Assembly (NCBI RefSeq): GCF_037080055.1
Contig: NZ_JBAOJI010000008.1
Span: forward strand, 28,387-92,386
DNA length: 64,000 nt
Direction: 5' to 3'
DNA from: Halovenus sp037080055
GTDB taxonomy: Archaea; Halobacteriota; Halobacteria; Halobacteriales; Haloarculaceae
Shown here: piece after piece, positions 61,628 to 64,000 of the stretch
Layout of the letters: each line of letters opens with the position of its first letter
Numbering within the stretch: the stretch's first letter is position 1
Translations under genes and position numbers: made by a program
The notes under the pieces: model-generated
Database searches by the model: none
What the model saw: only the letters and a program-made list of their open reading frames with translations
What the model was told of the DNA's origin: nothing

Positions 61628-61658
61628 AGTTTACTCACTACTGAATTAAGTTTACTCA
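61628..61658 (-). promoter_or_regulatory. Direct repeat upstream of the gapN TATA box
   Basis: AGTTTACTCA occurs at 61628-61637 and again, identical, at 61649-61658, a 21-bp period that puts both on the same helix face. On the minus strand the second copy abuts the TATA-like CTATTTATC (about 61621-61629). This position suits an activator contacting the basal machinery. GfcR or the winged-helix protein next door are candidates. Confidence 0.6.
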
Positions 61659-61747
61659 AACACGGTGTCGCGACAGAAGCGGCTTCTCGGGGAAGTGAAC
61701 GAGTTGATATCGGGCGGCATCCGAAAGCGAGCGGAGAACGTAGGAAG

Positions 61748-62374
61748 TTACTCGTCGTCGCCGACGCGGATGACCTGGACGAGCGAGTGGACCGGGACGC
61801 CAGCGATTTCGTCGGTTCCCTTCTTGTCGACGAGGACGACGCAGGCGACCGGTTCTGCGCCCTCGGCGCGGATCGATTCGACGGACTCGGTCATCGTCGT
61901 GCCAGTAGTGATCGTATCGTCGACGACGTAGCACTGTTTGCCCTCCATCTGTGCGAAGTTCCGGGAGAACGCGCCGTCGAGATCCTCCATGTCGTTGTCG
62001 TTCCACTGGTGTTTCCGGGGAGCGTACGTGCCGAGTTCGGTATCGAGTTGTTGTGAGATGGTCGTCGCGAGTGGGACGCCGGCTTTCTCGATACCGACAG
62101 TCAGATCGACGCTGTCGCGGTCGGGGAGGAGGTCAGCCATCGCCGCACAGACGTGCGAGAGCCGATCAGAACTTCTCCCGATTGCGTTCCAGTCGACGTG
62201 GATGTCTTCTGGCCCGTCGAGGCCGGACGTCATCCCGGGAGAGGCCTCGCTCCGATCGATCAGCCAACTCGCCGTCTCGCGGGAGACGTTGAGTTCGTCG
62301 GCGATCTCTCCTTTCGAGAGTCCCCGTTCGGCCAGTTCGACGGCGCTGCGCATCAAGTCGTCAATATTTTTCAT
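61748..62374 (-). CDS. gfcR: PRPP-binding transcriptional regulator GfcR
   Basis: A 208-residue protein made of an N-terminal helix-turn-helix (LAERGLSKGEIADELNVSRE, about 15-34) and a type I phosphoribosyltransferase domain with PRPP loop YVVDDTITTGTT (149-160). This fusion is the haloarchaeal GfcR/PyrE-like family; the Haloferax member activates glycolytic genes for glucose and fructose catabolism. ATG 62374 lies 25-30 bases after an AAATTAAC box; the open frame upstream is a shadow of the HAD gene. It is divergent from the HAD gene and 163 bases from gapN. Confidence 0.9.
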   Translation of the reverse strand: MKNIDDLMRSAVELAERGLSKGEIADELNVSRETASWLIDRSEASPGMTSGLDGPEDIHVDWNAIGRSSDRLSHVCAAMADLLPDRDSVDLTVGIEKAGVPLATTISQQLDTELGTYAPRKHQWNDNDMEDLDGAFSRNFAQMEGKQCYVVDDTITTGTTMTESVESIRAEGAEPVACVVLVDKKGTDEIAGVPVHSLVQVIRVGDDE

Positions 62375-62476
62375 ACATCGACATACAACCGAGATCGTTA
62401 ATTTCCTTTCGGGGACAGAAGATCTGTCAACGAGACGACCCCGCATGCTTTTTGTCGTCCCCGTCGAGAACGGAGT

Positions 62477-63736
62477 ATGGAACGGTACGACCAGCTGTAT
62501 CGCCTCTACGACGAATTCGGAACCGACCGTCTGCGTGCCTATCAGGACTTCGTCGATCTCTTCCCGCCTGTCGATTCCCGCGTCGCCCTGGAGCACTGGC
62601 AGAACGCCAACGAGGAACTCACCGAGGGCAAAGACGAGATCCGCGAGGCCTTCCCGGCGACGGGCGAAACCTTCGCCGAAATCGCTGCCCGAGCGACCCG
62701 CGATCAGGCCTTCACTGCGCTGGACCTGCTCTCGAAACACGGCCGGTCGGTCAACGCGCTCGTCCTCGATGTCGACGAGACGCTGCGCTCGGCGGGTGAG
62801 ACTGACAACGAAATCCCCCGTGAGACGCTGTATCTGCTCACCGAGTTACACGAGTCCGGCATCCCGATCATCGTCTGTACGGGCCAGACCTTGGAGAACG
62901 TCAAGGGGTTCATGATTCAGGGGCTGGGGAACGAAATCGTCCACTCTGGAACGATGAGTATCGTCTACGAGGCCGGAACGGGTGTGTTCACCCCCGGCCA
63001 CGGCGGTGAGACCAAACAGTTGCTCTACGAGGAACTCGACGAAGAGATCAGGTCGGTCTTCACTCGTGTGCGCTCGCGCGTGCTCTCGGAAGCTCCCGAT
63101 CACCTCCGGCGGGGCTGTCACCTGCAGGGCAACGAGTTCAACGTCACGATGAAGCCGAACTTCGAGACTGGCTCCGCGGACGCCAAGGAAGTGATCGACG
63201 ACGCGCTGGTGTACATGATCGATCTGCTCGGTGAGAGTATCGCCGACGAACTCTCGCTCGATGCGGATACCGACGAAATCCCCGACTGGACCCGGGCGTA
63301 CTACGCCGAGGCCGATTCGGAGATCCGGGCCGTCCTCGAAGGCACCGGCGAACTGCCCACAGAAACCGAGACGCCACCGGAACAACTCGAATCTGTCTTC
63401 GAGCGAATCGATGTCGCCTACTACGAAGCCGACGCCGCAGAGATCGGGAGCCTCGAACTGAACAAGGTCGTCGGCGTCCGGCGTGCGCTGGACGTGCTCG
63501 GCATCGACGACCCGTTCTGCGTCGTGATGGGCGACAGCAAAAGCGACCTGCGTGTGATGCAGTGGGTCGAAGAGGAAAGCTGTGGGCTCGCCGCCGCCCC
63601 GGCGCATTCCTCACGGGACGTGCTGGATCACGTCATCAGAACTGACGAACTGGTCTACGAACCCGGACAGGCCGCCGATATTCTCACGACAATTGCGACA
63701 CTCAACCGCCTCGCGCGCCTCGACACTCCCGCGTAG
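62477..63736 (+). CDS. HAD-superfamily hydrolase
   Basis: A 419-residue cytoplasmic phosphatase-type protein. HAD motif I is LVLDVDET (Asp98 nucleophile, Asp100 acid/base), motif II is the Thr of IVCTGQT, motif III the Lys of ELNKVVGVRRALD and motif IV GDSKSDL. This is the Cof/phosphomannomutase-like class IIB type, with a large cap inserted between motifs II and III (about 130-330). The N-terminal 90 residues are an extra helical region not usual in Cof proteins. Divergent from gfcR, 102 bases apart, so a sugar-phosphate substrate is plausible but unproven. Confidence 0.82.
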   Translation: MERYDQLYRLYDEFGTDRLRAYQDFVDLFPPVDSRVALEHWQNANEELTEGKDEIREAFPATGETFAEIAARATRDQAFTALDLLSKHGRSVNALVLDVDETLRSAGETDNEIPRETLYLLTELHESGIPIIVCTGQTLENVKGFMIQGLGNEIVHSGTMSIVYEAGTGVFTPGHGGETKQLLYEELDEEIRSVFTRVRSRVLSEAPDHLRRGCHLQGNEFNVTMKPNFETGSADAKEVIDDALVYMIDLLGESIADELSLDADTDEIPDWTRAYYAEADSEIRAVLEGTGELPTETETPPEQLESVFERIDVAYYEADAAEIGSLELNKVVGVRRALDVLGIDDPFCVVMGDSKSDLRVMQWVEEESCGLAAAPAHSSRDVLDHVIRTDELVYEPGQAADILTTIATLNRLARLDTPA

Positions 63737-63923
63737 CACACGGCTGTCTCTGGTCTCAACATCGCCTGACATTCATATATTGCAAGATTCTCTTTGCGCT
63801 GCATCAAATATAGCAGAGCAGCAGGAAGAAAACAGACCGGAAGTGAGAACTTCAGTTCGGAAAATACGGCTCTCGGCGGTGTTCGAGCGCAGGCTTATGT
63901 GCATCGAGACGAAAGAACGTGTA

Positions 63924-64000
63924 ATGAGTTCAGACCAAGATCACCTCGAAGAGACGGACACCGAGAAACGATTCGAGTTCAAGAAAGAGGAAAAATCGGC
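63924..64000 (+). CDS. Start of an acidic/charged protein cut by the window end
   Basis: Only the first 25 codons are visible, beginning MSSDQDHLEETDTEKR and continuing with Lys/Glu-rich FEFKKEEKS. The ATG lies about 27 bases after a GGCTTATG stretch, which suits a leaderless start. The highly charged, helix-prone N-terminus is all that can be described; no family assignment is possible. Confidence 0.5.
   Translation, partial: MSSDQDHLEETDTEKRFEFKKEEKS

Overview
This window is a piece of a haloarchaeal (class Halobacteria) chromosome. The evidence is the high GC content, very acidic proteins, twin-arginine lipoprotein signals, leaderless-type starts about 25-30 bases after TATA-like boxes, an archaeal ribosomal protein (L15e), diphthine synthase, archaeosortase A with a PGF-CTERM S-layer protein, CetZ tubulins and the PRPP-binding sugar regulator GfcR. 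I could not fix genus or species by reading. No rRNA, tRNA, CRISPR array, transposase or phage gene was found. Gene order is dense, with many 4-base ATGA overlaps.

Layout. 1-9.3 kb: the 3' part of an RNB-type exoribonuclease, a seven-TM PAS histidine kinase, an HTTM membrane protein, an ABC exporter, a DJ-1/PfpI protein, a secreted two-domain multicopper oxidase and ribosomal protein L15e. 9.4-16.4 kb: a zinc-ribbon protein, an aldehyde:ferredoxin oxidoreductase family enzyme, a DtxR/SirR metal regulator with its own operator, gcvT-gcvH, a 47-residue zinc protein followed by glutamate dehydrogenase, and dph5. 16.4-22.3 kb: archaeosortase A beside a 1508-residue S-layer glycoprotein, its likely substrate. 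22.9-26.7 kb: two overlapping TrkA-C membrane proteins, hisH and a family 4 uracil-DNA glycosylase. 27-32.5 kb: a complete urease operon ureBCAGDEF preceded by a 52-residue membrane protein. 32.5-38.9 kb: a lipoprotein, a TctA-like permease, a K+ channel with RCK domain, a membrane protein with five HVO_2922/YegP-type repeats, a secreted zinc protease and two small proteins. 38.9-44 kb: a drug-efflux block (MATE, MFS, TetR, MATE) with the same TetR-type palindrome at two promoters. 44-46.3 kb: a small membrane protein, a divergent Orc1/Cdc6-like ATPase and an FKBP isomerase.

46.3-55.4 kb is a glycerol island: one glycerol kinase (glpK1), the glpABC glycerol-3-phosphate dehydrogenase on the other strand, then the divergent glpK2-glpX pair. 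The facing glpA and glpK2 promoters share a TTACTGA motif just upstream of each TATA box. 55.4-58.5 kb holds two tandem CetZ-like tubulins, one with a roughly 100-residue acidic tail. 58.7-63.7 kb is a sugar-catabolism block: KDG kinase, a small winged-helix regulator, a GAPN-type aldehyde dehydrogenase, GfcR and an HAD phosphatase. The gapN promoter carries a 10-bp direct repeat with a 21-bp period directly upstream of its TATA box.

The best leads for new biology are the five-repeat membrane protein at 35.6-37.2 kb, the regulatory motifs of the glp, gapN and efflux blocks, the CetZ with an acidic tail, the paired TrkA-C proteins, and the Orc-like ATPase with a non-canonical Walker B.
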